NCBI GenBank assembly: GCA_963575745.1
Contig: CAUYUJ010001450.1
Location: forward strand, 10,001-74,000
From: Prorocentrum cordatum
Lineage: Eukaryota; Sar; Dinophyceae; Prorocentrales; Prorocentraceae
Direction: 5' to 3'
Length of the DNA stretch: 64,000 nucleotides
Shown here: positions 23,860 to 34,763 of the stretch, piece by piece
Layout: each line of letters starts with the position of its first letter
How positions within the stretch are numbered: position 1 is the stretch's first letter
Made by a program: the position numbers and the translations under genes
Notes under the pieces: model-generated
Databases searched by the model: none
The model's input: the letters and a program-made list of their open reading frames with translations, nothing else
Told to the model about the DNA's origin: nothing

Positions 23860-24790
23860 TTGCATACGCCTGCTCGGTGGAAGAGGCAGCGAGTCTTATG
23901 TTGAAGTTGGGCAGCGGGCCAGAGGTCGAGGCGGTAACGGGGAGCAGCACCTTAGCGAGTTCCAGGCCATGATGCAGGAAGCTCCTGCACAGTTGGGCCT
24001 CCAGCGGAAAGCGCAGACAGAGGATGCCCGAGTAGGATTTGTCCTTCGAGGTGGTCCAGAGCTCGCCAAGGAAATGGAGAAACAGCAGGCGAGTGTTGGC
24101 GCACCCCCCTGCCAGCATGCGCCGACGCGTGCAGAGGGCGCTCGAGAAGCTTCTGGTCGCCCACAAGACCGATAAAACGGATGATGCCTGAGCAGTGCTC
24201 CCCAGTGAGGAGAGCAGCGATGCAATACCAGCAAGCCCCACTGTTTGCGAGTACGTCATAGGAGACTCGAGCTGCGACGACACCAACTCGGCGGATGTGC
24301 AGGGCGCAAAGAAGCGATGTCAGGATCAGTTGGCTCACGTCAAGGACATTATGCTGACTCTCAGGGCTGAATGTGCTCAGCCATCCTGAAGAGTTGCCAG
24401 GTCTACTCCTGAAGCTTAATTTGGAACTCTATACTCTCAAGAGCAAGCGTATGTGTGACGCTAGCAGCTCTGATTGAAAGGCTACGGCTTCAGAAGTGTG
24501 CGACAACCTTAAGCAGCAGATGAACGACATCAGCGCTCGCAGAGGACCACGCCGAGGGATCCACCGAGCGGACGGCTGGAGATCGGGCCGGGGAGCAGCA
24601 GCCCGTCGAGCAGGAGGGGAAAGGGGCCGAGGAATCCTCCGAGACGACGGGCGAGGCCACCGAACAGACGGCCGTTGGCCCAGGCGCGGTGAAGCAGGCG
24701 AGCGCGAGGCCTGAGATCTCCTTCCGTGCACGGCCGAAGCCAATCCCAAAGGCGATGCCACCATGTAGGGACAGATTCTGCCCTACGCGT
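23860..24790 (+). pseudogene. decayed plus-strand coding relic, coiled-coil then acidic
   Basis: Pieces in changing frames read like one protein: CDDTNSADVQGAKKRCQDQ and AHVKDIMLTLRAECAQ near 24,275-24,385, then EVCDNLKQQMNDIS near 24,493, then (one base shifted) ALAEDHAEG, EQQPVEQEGKGAEESSETTG and ATEQTAVGPGAVKQA to about 24,710. The style is helical then Glu-rich. The family is not recognised. It lies antisense in a psbV intron, and frame breaks suggest a dead retrocopy. Confidence 0.35.
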
Positions 24791-25591
24791 GGTACAGGCA
24801 TGAGGGTGCAACGGAGATGATCGCCCCAGCTTGTGTGAAGCGTGCAGTTTGCAGCATCCACACCCCGTCCCCTCCATCATGCCCTCCCCCTCTCCCCCTT
24901 ATCGCCCCTTCTCACTCCTGTTCATGCTTTGGATGCCCGACGGCCGCGCGCAATGCCGGCTGCCAGCCGAGCAGGATGCGGGAATGGGGTGGCGGGGGCG
25001 GGGCAGGGGGCTTTTGGGAGGGAGGGGAGGAGCGTGGCAGGGGAACGACGCCAGGCCTCCCGGGCCGAGGCTCGCCGAGGAGGGGCCGAGTCCCGCGTGC
25101 TTCGAGAGGCGCTCGAAGCTGGCACCCTGCCATCGCCCCCCGTGGCTTGCTGGATCCGTTCACGGCGGAGGCGGAGGACCTCTCCTCAGCCCGGCCCCTC
25201 GCCGCGTGCAGCAGCGGTCAGGCGTGCGACCGCCTGAGCCGCTCGATCGGGAATCCAGCGGCTCAGAGCCGCTGAGCGGAACGGGCGGTTGGTGTTTCCC
25301 CTTCGTCCCATTTGCACCGGCAACTCTATACCTCCTCCCTCTCCCTCCTCGTGTAGCAGACTGCAGGAGCAGGCGTTTCTGTTGTCCGTTATAATTGCGG
25401 TGTTCTCCATGGAGCATTGGGGGGGAGGGGTTGCAGAAGGAGGGTGGATGGGAAGGAACGACTACGGCGACAATGGCGACGACGTGCCCAGACGGCACTC
25501 GCTGTTCGCCTACTGTCCGTCTTTCCTTCAGCACTGGGAGGCAGGCTCATGTCTGGAGCGCCGCCGTCTGTATACCCAGCTATTGAGGACC
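24791..25591. other. unassigned GC-rich sequence
   Basis: A GCGGCTCAGAGCCGC palindrome lies near 25,258. No gene is supported. Confidence 0.4.
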
Positions 25592-25690
25592 ACCTCCTCC
25601 TCCTCCTCCTCCTCCTCCTCCTCCTCCTCCTCCTCCTCCTCCTCCTCCTCCTCCTCCTCCTCCTCATCGTCTTCCTCCTCCTTGTCCTCC
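25592..25690. repeat. (CTC)n microsatellite
   Basis: Nearly pure triplets. Confidence 0.95.
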
Positions 25691-25799
25691 CTCCCCAGCT
25701 AGCAGGGGTGTAGGCCAGGCGTGGCCACAGCATGGGCTCTGCTTGAAGGGGTGGGAAGGGTGGGGGGGTCGGAATCACCAGAGTAAGGGGATTTCACGG

Positions 25800-26005
25800 G
25801 CGTAACTGCAGAAACTGTGGCACAGCGTCGTTTGCTTCCACTGTGTTACATCGCATCGTGCAAGGTACCGTGTTTGCGTCCAGCGTGTTGCATAGCACCG
25901 TGTAGCACCACTCAATGTACTTCCAAATTATTGCATCGCACCAATGTAGCATAGCATGTGTTGCGTCCCGTGTGCCGTATCGTGCAGCGTCGCTTCTTCT
26001 GCTTC
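25800..26005. repeat. degenerate GTGTTGCAT-type array
   Basis: Spaced TTGCAT, GCACCGTGT and GCATCGTG units. Similar in style to 4,015-4,210. Confidence 0.55.
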
Positions 26006-26540
26006 GAATGTGCGGGGCTCGGGCACGGGGATGCCTGGGCGCAGGGACACTCTTCAGGCAGGTGTTCACTCGTCTCTCCCCGGACCTGCGCAGCGTTCAG
26101 CTGCCTCAAGAGGCTGCCAGATCAACGCACCCCGTGGCCAACATCAGCTGAGCAGAATCGGGTGGTTGATCGTCCCCCTCCTCTTCACTCACAGGCCCTC
26201 CCTCCTTCCACTGCGCTGTAGAACGGTAGCGCTGAGCTTCTGTGGAGGAGACAGTTGGGGGAAGGACGAAAATTCCAGCAGAGGTCGCTTCTGATCTCGG
26301 CCGAATGCGCCCATGCCTCTGCTGCAAATTGCTAAAGACTCCAGCATTCTGTGGCAGGGACCCTGGGCGGGTGCTGGAGGCAAATGACTTCGGATGCACC
26401 TATCTCCTTGTTTCCCTACTCCATCCCTCTTCTCGCCCTTGCGTCCTTCTTCTCTTAGGCGCTTACAATCCTTATCCATAATTGTTGTGCAATATCAAGC
26501 TTTGTATGGGCTTTGAACGCAACCGTAAAACCATGAACCG
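26006..26540. other. unassigned sequence
   Basis: A plus-strand CFECAGLGHGDAW peptide near 26,000 resembles a zinc knuckle without its last Cys. It is not supported as a gene. Confidence 0.35.
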
Positions 26541-26590
26541 GAGGAGGAGGAGGAGGAGGAGGAGGAGGAGGAGGAGGAGGAGGAGGGAAG
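26541..26590. repeat. (GGA)n microsatellite
   Basis: Pure triplets in a psbV intron. Confidence 0.95.
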
Positions 26591-26920
26591 GGGACGAGGA
26601 AGAGAATCAGGAAAGAAGGGAGGGGTGATGGGAATAACCCGCAGCAGAATTGGCGCCGAGACCACTTTGCAATGACGCGAAGGGTAATCCTACGAGTCAC
26701 TTTCGGGCCGTCTCATTATATGTCAGACGACACCTTTCAGTGGCGGCGCTTTTTCACATGAGTGTCTGGTCAATTCGTGCGGTTTTTGTTTGCTGGGGTG
26801 ATTCCCACTTGGACTAACTGACCCTCCTCGCTGCGTGTGCCCCGAGGTCGACCCAATGCTGCGCATAAGAGTGCGCTAATACGCAGCACACTGCATTTAC
26901 GGGTAAGAGTGCGCGGGCGG
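26591..26920. other. unassigned sequence
   Basis: Nothing recognised. Confidence 0.4.
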
Positions 26921-27315
26921 GAAATGCTGCCCGGATGTGTTGACCCGAAATGTTGCCCCGAAGTGCCGGCCCCATGCATTGCCCCATGCACTGACCCCAC
27001 GTACGGCCAGACCTAGAACAAAAGACATACTTCACATGAGACCCTCCGCCCGCCAAAACACCCCAAACCATAAGATCACCGAAGATACCCCCCCCCAAAA
27101 AACGTACAAGAACATCCGTCAAACACGAAAAACTGAGGATAGACTGCCTGGACCGACCTCGATCTCAGACCTCGGTCGATCTTAGACCTCGGTCCGACCA
27201 AGTACTGTCCCTACGTCTTGCCCCCAAGTGCTGCCCCCGTGCACTACCCCCAAGCATCGCCCCTGTGTGGTTGCCCCCCATGTCTTGCCCCCGAGTGCCG
27301 ACCCCTTAGACCGAG
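26921..27315. repeat. ~11-bp GTGCTGCCCCC-type array split by an insertion
   Basis: ATGTTGCCCCG and GTGCCGGCCCC units at 26,925-27,000 resume as GTGCTGCCCCC and GCACTACCCCC at 27,205-27,310. The element at 27,001-27,200 lies between them. Confidence 0.6.
27001..27200 (+). mobile_element. MITE-like element, family 5, copy 1
   Basis: Starts GTACGGCCAGACCTAG and ends ACCTCGGTCCGACCAAG, an imperfect inverted pair. It is homologous in order (GAGACCCTCCGC..GCCAAA, AAGAACATC..CAAACACGAA) to 34,876-35,045 and to the complement of 27,590-27,775. Confidence 0.6.
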
Positions 27316-27329
27316 CCCTCCATTGAGGA

Positions 27330-27529
27330 GCAACGATAGGGGGGCATGGGCATAGGGGGGGATGCATCGACCTGGAATCGGCGATACATCGTCGATAGAT
27401 CGGCGATAGGCCTCCGATAGTGAATCCGCACCTTCCTGGGCAGGTTGGGGCTATCGGGCCCCTATCGGCGATAAATGGGCAATTGGGGGTCGATGCATCC
27501 CCCCCTATGCCTATCCCCCCTATCGTTGC
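27330..27529. mobile_element. MITE-like element, family 4, copy 1 (200 bp)
   Basis: The first ~43 bp (GCAACGATAGGGGGGCATGG, then GGATGCATCGACC) are matched by an inverted right end (GGTCGATGCATCC..CTATCGTTGC). The interior carries several CGGCGATA/TATCGCCG inversions. Confidence 0.75.
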
Positions 27530-27589
27530 CCCTGATCCATCCAGCCAGGCGCGCGCAGGGACGAAGTAAGACCGCTCGGGCCCCTCGCT

Positions 27590-27775
27590 CTGATGGTACG
27601 GCCAGACCGAGGCACAGAGATCCAGGTCGGTTCGAGGAGGGTACCCTCGAATGTCCTTCGTGTCTGTGTACTGCTCTTGTGCATCCTGGGGCAGGGTACC
27701 CTCGAATGTTCTGCAGTTTGGCCGGCGGAGGGTCTCATGTCCTCGAGGGATAGGATTCTGTCCTACGTCGGCCCA
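27590..27775 (-). mobile_element. MITE-like element, family 5, copy 2
   Basis: Reverse-complement copy of the element at 34,876-35,045. Shared GAACATTCGAGGG and TTTGGCCGGCGGAGGGTCTC boxes. Confidence 0.65.
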
Positions 27776-27896
27776 TCCGTGTGTCACACGTTTGACTCGG
27801 CGCGTCTTCTCTTGTGCTCGCTGCTGCTCCTGCTCCTCCTCCATCCTCCTCCACGTCCTCCGGTGGGGGACCCCCGAGCGCCGCTTGGCGCGCGGC

Positions 27897-27963
27897 AGGT
27901 GCCGCACGCGACGTTGAACAGGCGCTTGCCGCGGATGAGTTCCTCCTTGCTGAGGTTCCTGGT
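27897..27963 (-). CDS. psbV: psbV exon: start of haem-binding region
   Basis: This exon encodes TRNLSKEELIRGKRLF followed by NVACGT and the first base of a Cys codon. RGKRLFN..C is a family hallmark just before the haem site. The exon ends ACCT|GCC, so the second Cys codon of CxxCH is split T|GC, and the next exon supplies GC then CAC (His). Reading straight on gives Cys-Arg and destroys the haem site, which supports the intron here. The acceptor is AAG|ACC, or CAG|GGC six bases upstream (exon end 27,969). The donor begins GC. The following intron is 5.4 kb. Confidence 0.9.
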
Positions 27964-27969
27964 CTTGCC

Positions 27970-28766
27970 CTGGGAGGAGCCGGCTCCCATCACAGCCGGG
28001 CGCCGTGGATGAACCACGACGGGCCCATTCGCCCCCGTCCAGGGACCTGGGCCCTCCTGGATCGCTTCGCGGGCCATTCACTCCGCCTGGCCTCCCCGCC
28101 CCCGATGCCAAGGCCGTCCACTGCGGCAGCACAACTGAAACCCAACCGGACCGACGACGAAGCCGAGACCGAAAACGACCGAAGCCAACGGGCGGCGCTC
28201 AGCCCGGAGGGGCACAGCGGCGCGGCAAGGGCGCAGCAACCGACCGCGAGGCAGGCGAACCGAGCGAACCGCGGGCACCCTTGCCTCGCCACCGCTCGGA
28301 CGTCCATTCCCCGTGCATTTCTCGGCTTCGTGCGCACATTCTGTCGTAAGCTGACCCAAGAGGCTCCTCGATGGTCCCTGCCGAAAAACATGGACACGTC
28401 CGAGCGATCCCAAATTGCTTCTCCACCCACCCACCCCCCTGTTTGTCCTGCATCCCCCCACCCTCGCCTTTTGGCGCGCCCGACATGGGTACGGAAAGAG
28501 ATTGCACGATGCCGAGCAGCACATGGTTGTTCGAGACCGACAACGGCCGAAATGATTCGGCAATCGACCTTCGGCTCCAAGGGACAGCGTCGATGGCGAT
28601 ACCGCCAGCGAGCCCTGTCCAAAACGGGCAGGAACTGTTGTCGGTCTGTGCCCCCGTTCTTCCCGTACCATTTCGATCGTACCTACATTCCTCTATCGCC
28701 CTCCGTTGTTCTGACGTGGCCACCGTAAGGCGCAAGAATCGTGAGCTCTAAAACAAGCTCCTTGGC
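27970..28766. other. psbV intron of ~1.06 kb, mostly unassigned
   Basis: No gene is recognised between 27,970 and the MITE at 28,767. Confidence 0.45.
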
Positions 28767-28933
28767 TCGGGTGTTGCTAGAAGTGCCCCTGGCCCAAGGT
28801 GCCCCCAGGATTCTCGGGGTGGCCCAGACGGCCTCCAGAGCACCCCTTGCGAGACCAGAGGGCCCCAGGGGCCACAAAATGGAGCGAAAAGCTGGGAGCA
28901 CCTTGGGCCAGGAGCATTTCTAGCAACACCCGA
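28767..28933. mobile_element. MITE-like element, family 3, copy 2 (167 bp)
   Basis: The left end TCGGGTGTTGCTAGAAGTGC and the right end GCATTTCTAGCAACACCCGA are near-perfect inverted repeats extending about 42 bp (CCCCTGGCCCAAGGTGC). It ends directly at a CTC array. Confidence 0.8.
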
Positions 28934-28981
28934 TCCTCCTCCTCCTCCTCCTCCTCCTCCTCCTCCTCCTCCTCCTCCTCC
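28934..28981. repeat. (CTC)n array beside a psbV exon
   Basis: About 16 triplets, some 47 bp from the exon donor at 29,028. Confidence 0.95.
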
Positions 28982-29027
28982 GCCCCCGGACTCGGCGGCC
29001 GATCCGCCCGCGGAGCCGCGCGGGGGC

Positions 29028-29156
29028 CTTGCCGTCCACCGGGATGGCCACGTCCTCGATCTCCGCACGCGCGGCGCCCGCCCAGGCGCCCGCCAGCAGG
29101 CCCGCAGCCGCGGCCCCGGCGAGGAGGCGGGTGGCCGCGCCGAGCAGGGGCGACTC
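29028..29156 (-). CDS. psbV: psbV exon: thylakoid-lumen signal and mature N-terminus
   Basis: This exon encodes 43 residues. The first 31 form an Ala/Leu-rich hydrophobic segment ending in LLAGAWAGAARA, a typical lumen-targeting core with an AxA processing site. AEIEDVAIPVDGK follows and fits the start of mature cytochrome c-550. The acceptor is CCGCAG|GAG and the donor AAG|GCC (a GC start). G or C fills nearly all third positions, unlike the CTC arrays that abut it on both sides (28,934-28,981 and 29,176-29,395). Joined to the next exon it reads VDGK-TRNLSKEE. An alternative acceptor six bases earlier (CAG|GGC) would insert Gly-Lys. Both keep frame. Confidence 0.85.
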
Positions 29157-29175
29157 CTGCGGGAAGTGCAGTTCC

Positions 29176-29221
29176 CCTCCTCCTCCTCCTCCTCCTCCTC
29201 CTCCTCCTCCTCCTCCTCCTC

Positions 29222-29254
<33 letters not shown>

Positions 29255-29395
29255 ATGATCCCTCCCTCCTCCTCCTCCTCCTCCCTCCCTCCTCCTCCTC
29301 CTCCTCCTCCTCCTGCTCCTCCTCCTCCTCCTCCTCCTCCTCCTCCTCCTCCTCCTCCTCCTCCTCCTCCTCCTCCTCCTCATGTTCCCACCCTC
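29176..29395. repeat. (CTC)n and (CTG)n array beside a psbV exon
   Basis: CTC triplets with a CTG run (29,226-29,254) and CCTCCCT variants. On the gene strand this is a purine (GGA) tract ending about 20 bp before the acceptor at 29,156. Confidence 0.95.
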
Positions 29396-29439
29396 GGCAT
29401 CTGTTTTTTCTTCCTCCTCCAGCTCCCCCATCTCTTGCT

Positions 29440-30470
29440 TGTTTTGATGACTCCTCCCTGTCGCACCCCTAAACGTGTCGGTAAAGCGGGCCGGGTGTTT
29501 CACTGCTGACACACTCGCCATGTATGATCCGTAAGTTTGAAACGTGCAACCATCGCACGGATGGACGGGGCTGGTTGTCAGTAGATGCGTCTGGCCTTAT
29601 CGCCGCGCACATTCGTCATAAAAGTTTGCACCCGCTTCACGGATGAATTGGATCGATGTCAAAATAATGTTATTATTTTAGCGCCGCGCACACTCGTCTT
29701 GATAAAGTTTCATCAGCTTCGCGGATGACGAGATTTTCGTTGTTCGAAATGTGACGCTCGCTTTAGCGCCACGAGCATGCGTTTAACAGTTTGCAACACG
29801 TTCACTGGTGAAGGCGGGACCGTGTTCAAAGTATAAGTCTCGCCCTAGCGCCGCGATCAAAAAGGTCCGCAACGGCAACAAAAATGGGAAAGGCCACCGG
29901 CTGGACAATGTGTTCTTGCCGTAACGTCGGTCACATTCGATTCACAAGTGTTTACTCGCTTCACGGGTGGCGGGCAATTCCTTTCTAAGTGGGTTTTGGC
30001 CTGTGCGCAGAGAGCGTTCGTCTCAAAATCTCGCAACAGCTCCCAAGATCAAGCACGTTTTCAGGAGGGGAGTTTCGCCCCCGCGTCTGTCGGTTTGCTG
30101 GACGAAAGATATGGTCTTGTTCAGCATGAAACTCTCACCCGAGACGTCGCCGGGCGTGAAGATCCGAAACTTCAACGCACGTAGCGCTGCACGGATCCAT
30201 GGCGACCCTTCTTCAAAATGGATCCGTCGTCCTGGAAGCTCATGACCACCTGCGCAGGCTCGTGCAACAGTTACACGGATGGGGGAAGGGGCGGCCCGTC
30301 TTCGAAAGAGTGATCTCGCCAGTCGCGCTCCTGCTTACGCGCCAGAGAGATGCAAAGCAGTTCCGTTTCACAGCGGGCCCTCGCCAAAACGACGGGCACA
30401 GCTGTACTGGCCTTTCGAAGAAGGGCGGCGCTTTCGCGGTGAAAAGGAGGCCTTGCAAGGGCGTGCGAGG
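29440..30470. repeat. diverged ~84-bp satellite with leader box
   Basis: The leader CCTGTCGCACCCC..GTCGG..GGGCCGGGTGT (29,458-29,500) is followed by units starting TAGCGCCGCGCACATTCGTC and containing TTTGCACCCGCTTCACGGATG, near 29,598, 29,679, 29,763, 29,845 and 29,921, decaying to the right. Leader and unit recur at 63,489-63,690. Confidence 0.65.
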
Positions 30471-30660
30471 AGGGGACTTGGGACCAGACGGTGTATGGCA
30501 ACGTCGCCGATTTGGTTGGCTCTGGTCCTCCTCCTCCTCCTCGCCCTCACTTTCCTCCCACCGCCCGCCTCCTCCTCCTCCCACCGTTCCCCTCCTGCTC
30601 CTCCTCCTCCTCCTCCTCCTCCTCCTTCTCCTCCTCCACCCCCCCCTCCTCCTGCAAACG
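30471..30660. repeat. (CTC)n microsatellite with interruptions
   Basis: CTC triplets at about 30,525-30,655. Confidence 0.9.
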
Positions 30661-31899
30661 TACCAGGCGATGTGTATGCAGGACGATATCTGCGAAGGGT
30701 ACCTTAAGTGAATGCGTTGCGCCTGCCGCTGAGCATCGTCTTCTAACCCTCGAACCAAACTGCGACTGCATTCCCCAACCATTGCTAACCTTCAGTCTAG
30801 CACACACAAACGTGTTTGGGTGTCGCGGCCTCGCGCGCAGCGTCGAGGCGTAGGAGGTTGAAAACAGCAAGCAAGCGCGCACGTCTAAACGCCCGAGCAC
30901 ACACACAAACAAAAACACACACAGACGCACACGCACACACAGACACACGCACAGACGAATCGTCCGCACAGGTGGCAGGGAAGTGCCAGCATAAACTAAG
31001 TCAATGTGCGGACTCAATTCACTCAAAAGCAACGTCCTGCCCGTTACTTTACCGGACCTTCATTAACCACTGTTCCATCCGCGAAACAGTCTAGATCACT
31101 GTTGTTTTGCTACCAAATAAACCGCATCACAGTTCTACAGCAAACTAACAGGACGGGGGGTCCATCGGGCACTAGCGCTTACCGGATACTGGAGGCATGC
31201 GTTAGAAAATAACACCAACAGAACAAAACACATAACCAACATATGCGTATCGCCTAGGCCAGCGTGAAAACGAGCAGCCGGCTGGTCTGCCCCATGACCT
31301 TGGCGCTGTGGTCTGTCGGTTCCTTCGGTTGACAATGTCCTCGGTTCTAACGACCACGTCTCGATCTCAGCCTCTACATGCTCCCTAACACATTCAAGCA
31401 CTAGAACCACACGCCGCGCGCTTAGGTTCCAACGCAGTCCGCGAAGATGGGATTGCCTCAGACTCCTTCCTGGCCGCCGTCTTTCTCCCCATTTAGACCA
31501 CCCAGAACCCACTGGTATGATCGGCATTTGCCCTCCAAGCCAGCCGCGCTCAACCCCGGGGCTCCGTGCTTTCCCCGCTTACTCAGGAGGGGCGCCAAGC
31601 ACATGAAGGCGGCCCCTCTTGTGCAACCCCTCCCCTTCTCCACTTGATCGGGAATCGTAATTGATTATGTTCGGGCCTGCGCCGTCATCCTCTACAAATG
31701 CGCTTTCAACGTCACTCGCCTCGCTGCCCGAGCTCCCATGTTTGCCTTGACCTTCAGCTTCAAGAATTACAGGCGCACCACTGGGGCTCGCGGTTCATCG
31801 AGGCATACTAAGACAGGTCCCCAACAACGGCCCCCTGCCTCGGACGCCCACATGATCCGGTTGCTTCCTGGAATAACTTCTCAGAAACGACTGGGTTAT
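30661..31899. other. unassigned lower-GC sequence
   Basis: A short CACACA-rich stretch lies at 30,898-30,955. The part above 31,450 may be the decayed 3' half of the retroelement at 31.9-33.6 kb, but no polymerase or integrase motif could be recognised. Confidence 0.4.
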
Positions 31900-33566
31900 C
31901 CCCTCCCGGCACCTGAATGGCAAACTGAAGTTACCGCTTCTCTCGCGGATCGCCGCCGCCCATTATCCAGACGCCCTGCGTTCCAAGCAACTGCAAGAGA
32001 CACATTGCTTGTCACGATATAGCGGCATTCCCTTACATGCCTCTGCCACTTCCCGAGACGGCCCTAAAACCTTCTCGGCACATGCACCCTGAGCGGGCAT
32101 GCTAACTAACCAATTCTGCTCATTTAATCTCGCTAGAGTCCTTTGCCCGCGGCTTCTGATACTTGACCCGTCGGCTGCGCTATGGCGCCGTCCGGACAGG
32201 GACGACCCTGCGGGTTTTTGTTAATGGAAGTACGCTCCCCCTCCCGACGGGCCAACGGCATTGCAGACGCCCGAATCAACTGCAACGACTACAACTTCGA
32301 TCCCTACTTGCACGTCGTCCTTGAGCACAACGTCACCTGAAGAGGTCGGCCCTGTGATATCTACAAGGCGCACTCCTGCTCACGTCTGGAACCGCCCCCT
32401 TTTACGAATCACGCACCCTTTGATTCTGCCCCTCCAAGGGTCGTTCGTATATGCGCCTCCGTGCTCTGCGCAATGGTCCCCCCGCGACCTGCGTATCTCA
32501 ATCAACCCGTTGACTCTAGTTCGGGCCATGCACAGACGTTCTCATCCTGGAGGGCTACCGGTGGACCTATGTTTGTTCACCAAGCCAACCTCTGACAGAT
32601 CGACATTCGAAATGTCCGACGATGGTTAACCAAGCGACAGCGGTGACCCGCCATCGCCATTGAAATCGATCCGCGCGCACCCTTACCTTTGGGGCCGTTG
32701 ACTGGCCACGTGCTCCGTCTCCACGCACGTAGCAGCTCCTTTCTGCAACTGGCTCGCATCCACCCTCACCGTTCTTTCCCGCGCCGCCGCGAGGCTGCTG
32801 TACCTCCAGCAATGCGTTTGCCGCACTCCTTAATGCACGCTTGGCGGGCTCCTTGGCCGCCACGACGAGCATTGTCGTTGCTACCTCCTCGTGTGCATTT
32901 ACTGGTAAAATGAAAGGAACCTCCGCATGTGTAGCAAGATAGGCCGTTACACCCCAGGCCTTGGTTGACGGCGCCCACGCTGTCCCCATGTGGTCAATGA
33001 TACTGTATCATTTCTACCCCGCTTCGCCGATCCACTTCAACCCTATCTCGCTGCCAATCGTCATTCTCGTTAACTTGCACTGTAATCACGGGGTCGCTAT
33101 TTTTCGTGGACGAGACAAGTATATACCGTCGAGCCCAACCCTCATATGCTGGTCGCTGTCCGTGGTCGACAAACGAATATGGCGCCTTGAAGCAACCCTG
33201 CTGCCAGTCGTCAAACTGGTCGCCCGCGTGACACAGAATGAGTATGAGAGCCGCCAATGAGAAGAGCAACGGTGCGGGTACGTACACGCCGATCGATCTT
33301 CCTTCCTCGAAAGCTCCAGCCAGGACGAGCCAATTGTTCCAACTGGAGCGCAACATCGTGAGGCTGGCTTGGGCCTGTCTGGGTTCGTCGCCACGTGCAC
33401 CTTGCGTGGCAGTGTCACTCTGGCAACGGCCGAGCACAACTTGCATGTGATGTGGTATGCCATCCGCCTCGCCACTGGATGTGTACCGAAGGTCTTCGTT
33501 AAAGATGTGGATGTGCGCTCGGGCCGTCAACCTGGGTGCGCTCTTCTCATCGTGTTCATAGTCCAC
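31900..33566 (-). mobile_element. decayed retroelement: Gag-like zinc knuckle and retropepsin
   Basis: Minus strand. A 190-codon frame (33,566-32,994) ends at one TGA, and the same frame then continues to CYTCGGSFHFTSKC, a CX2CX4HX4C zinc knuckle typical of retroelement Gag. About 600 bp further on, VAVDSGVCNAVG matches the retropepsin active site (D-S-G at 32,269-32,277), followed by AADGSSIRSRGQRTL, the usual second box. Stops and frame changes show decay. No LTRs were found. It lies in the first psbV intron, same strand. Confidence 0.6.
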
Positions 33567-34071
33567 TGGCTGTGAACCTCGGGGGGGGCGTCAAGGTGGG
33601 GTAGGGGCAGAGGTGGAGTTAGAAAAAAACGCTCCAAATGCCCTCCAAGAGGAAGAACACGCGAGGATCCAAGTTGGTTCGTTTCCTGACCCCATCTTGG
33701 GATAACCCCCCCTACGAACCCCCGGGAAGCTAAGTGATCTTGTTTATCAGATGGCGCGCCGACACCGCTCCACGCAACAGCCCTGTCAAGGCGGGAGCCA
33801 AAAGAGGAGGGGGCGGCGCAATCGCAGGCGGCCGCCAGCCAGAGGGCACGCAGCATGCATATGCACACGACGAGGAGGAGAAGCGAAAGAGGAGAAGGAT
33901 GGAGAAGATACAGGGGAAGAGCGAGAAGCCAGGACAAGTTGGAGGAGGACAAGGAGCTGGAGGAACGAGGGGAGGCGGCGGTGAAGGAGAGGAAGGAGGA
34001 GGACGATGGGACGGACGGAAGGAGTAGGAAGGGGAGGAGGCGGGGGGCGCAAGGGGAGCGATCGGTAGAAA
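33567..34071. other. unassigned sequence, purine-rich to the right
   Basis: No gene is recognised. GGAGAAG-type tracts increase towards 34,070. Confidence 0.4.
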
Positions 34072-34120
34072 GGAGGAGGAGGAGGAGGAGGAGGAGGAGG
34101 AGGAGGAGGAGGAGGGAGCC
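34072..34120. repeat. (GGA)n microsatellite
   Basis: Pure triplets. Confidence 0.95.
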
Positions 34121-34405
34121 ACGAGGAGGCAGGGAAGCGCGGGAGGAGGCTCAGGAAGGGGGGCGCGGGGGGGCGCGTGAGGGCCGCTCCTGGGGCTGCT
34201 CCTCGAGCCCGATCGGGACACCGCCCGCCTCGGGGGGGGGGGAGGCCCCGCGGGAGCCGCGGCAGCCGACCGCCCGACCGAGCTCGAGGGCGAGGGCGCG
34301 GGCGAGCCTGGCTTCCAGGGGGGGCCTTCGTGGAGGTTCCCGGTCGGTCGGTCAGTCAGTGGAGCCGCACGGCGCATCGGCTAAACAGCACAGGATTGAT
34401 ACATG

Positions 34406-34589
34406 CTCCAGATTTCGTAATAAAGGGAGCGGGGTCTCATTTCCGGGGGGGGGGCTCTTCCAGGCTATCTTGGAGGGCCTGGGGGGTCTGGGGACGATGT
34501 TTTGGAGGGTTCTCCCACGGGGGAGGTCGGTCTGAAATGGCTTGTCTTGGAGGGTCCAGACCCCCTCCCTTTTATTACAAAATCTGGAG
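34406..34589. mobile_element. MITE-like element, family 1, copy 1 (184 bp)
   Basis: Begins CTCCAGATTTCGTAATAAAG and ends with the near-complement (TTTATTACAAAATCTGGAG). The inverted ends are about 32 bp. TA follows the right end, but the left flank reads TG. Confidence 0.85.
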
Positions 34590-34763
34590 TAAGCTCTAAG
34601 AAGACGTATGGCATGGCATGGATGGCATGGATGTCTGCGTGCCTGCTCCGGCAACCGGGGCGGTCCCCCAGAGGGCAGACCGTGCGTTGAGGAGCAAGTC
34701 GGAACATGAGTGAGGCAACACGCACACACGGGCTGGGGCTGGGGCCCCAGCCCGTGGAGTCGG

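Noticed and set aside
26000-26150. Plus-strand CFECAGLGH zinc-knuckle-like peptide
   Set aside because: The last Cys is missing, and no retroelement domain lies nearby.
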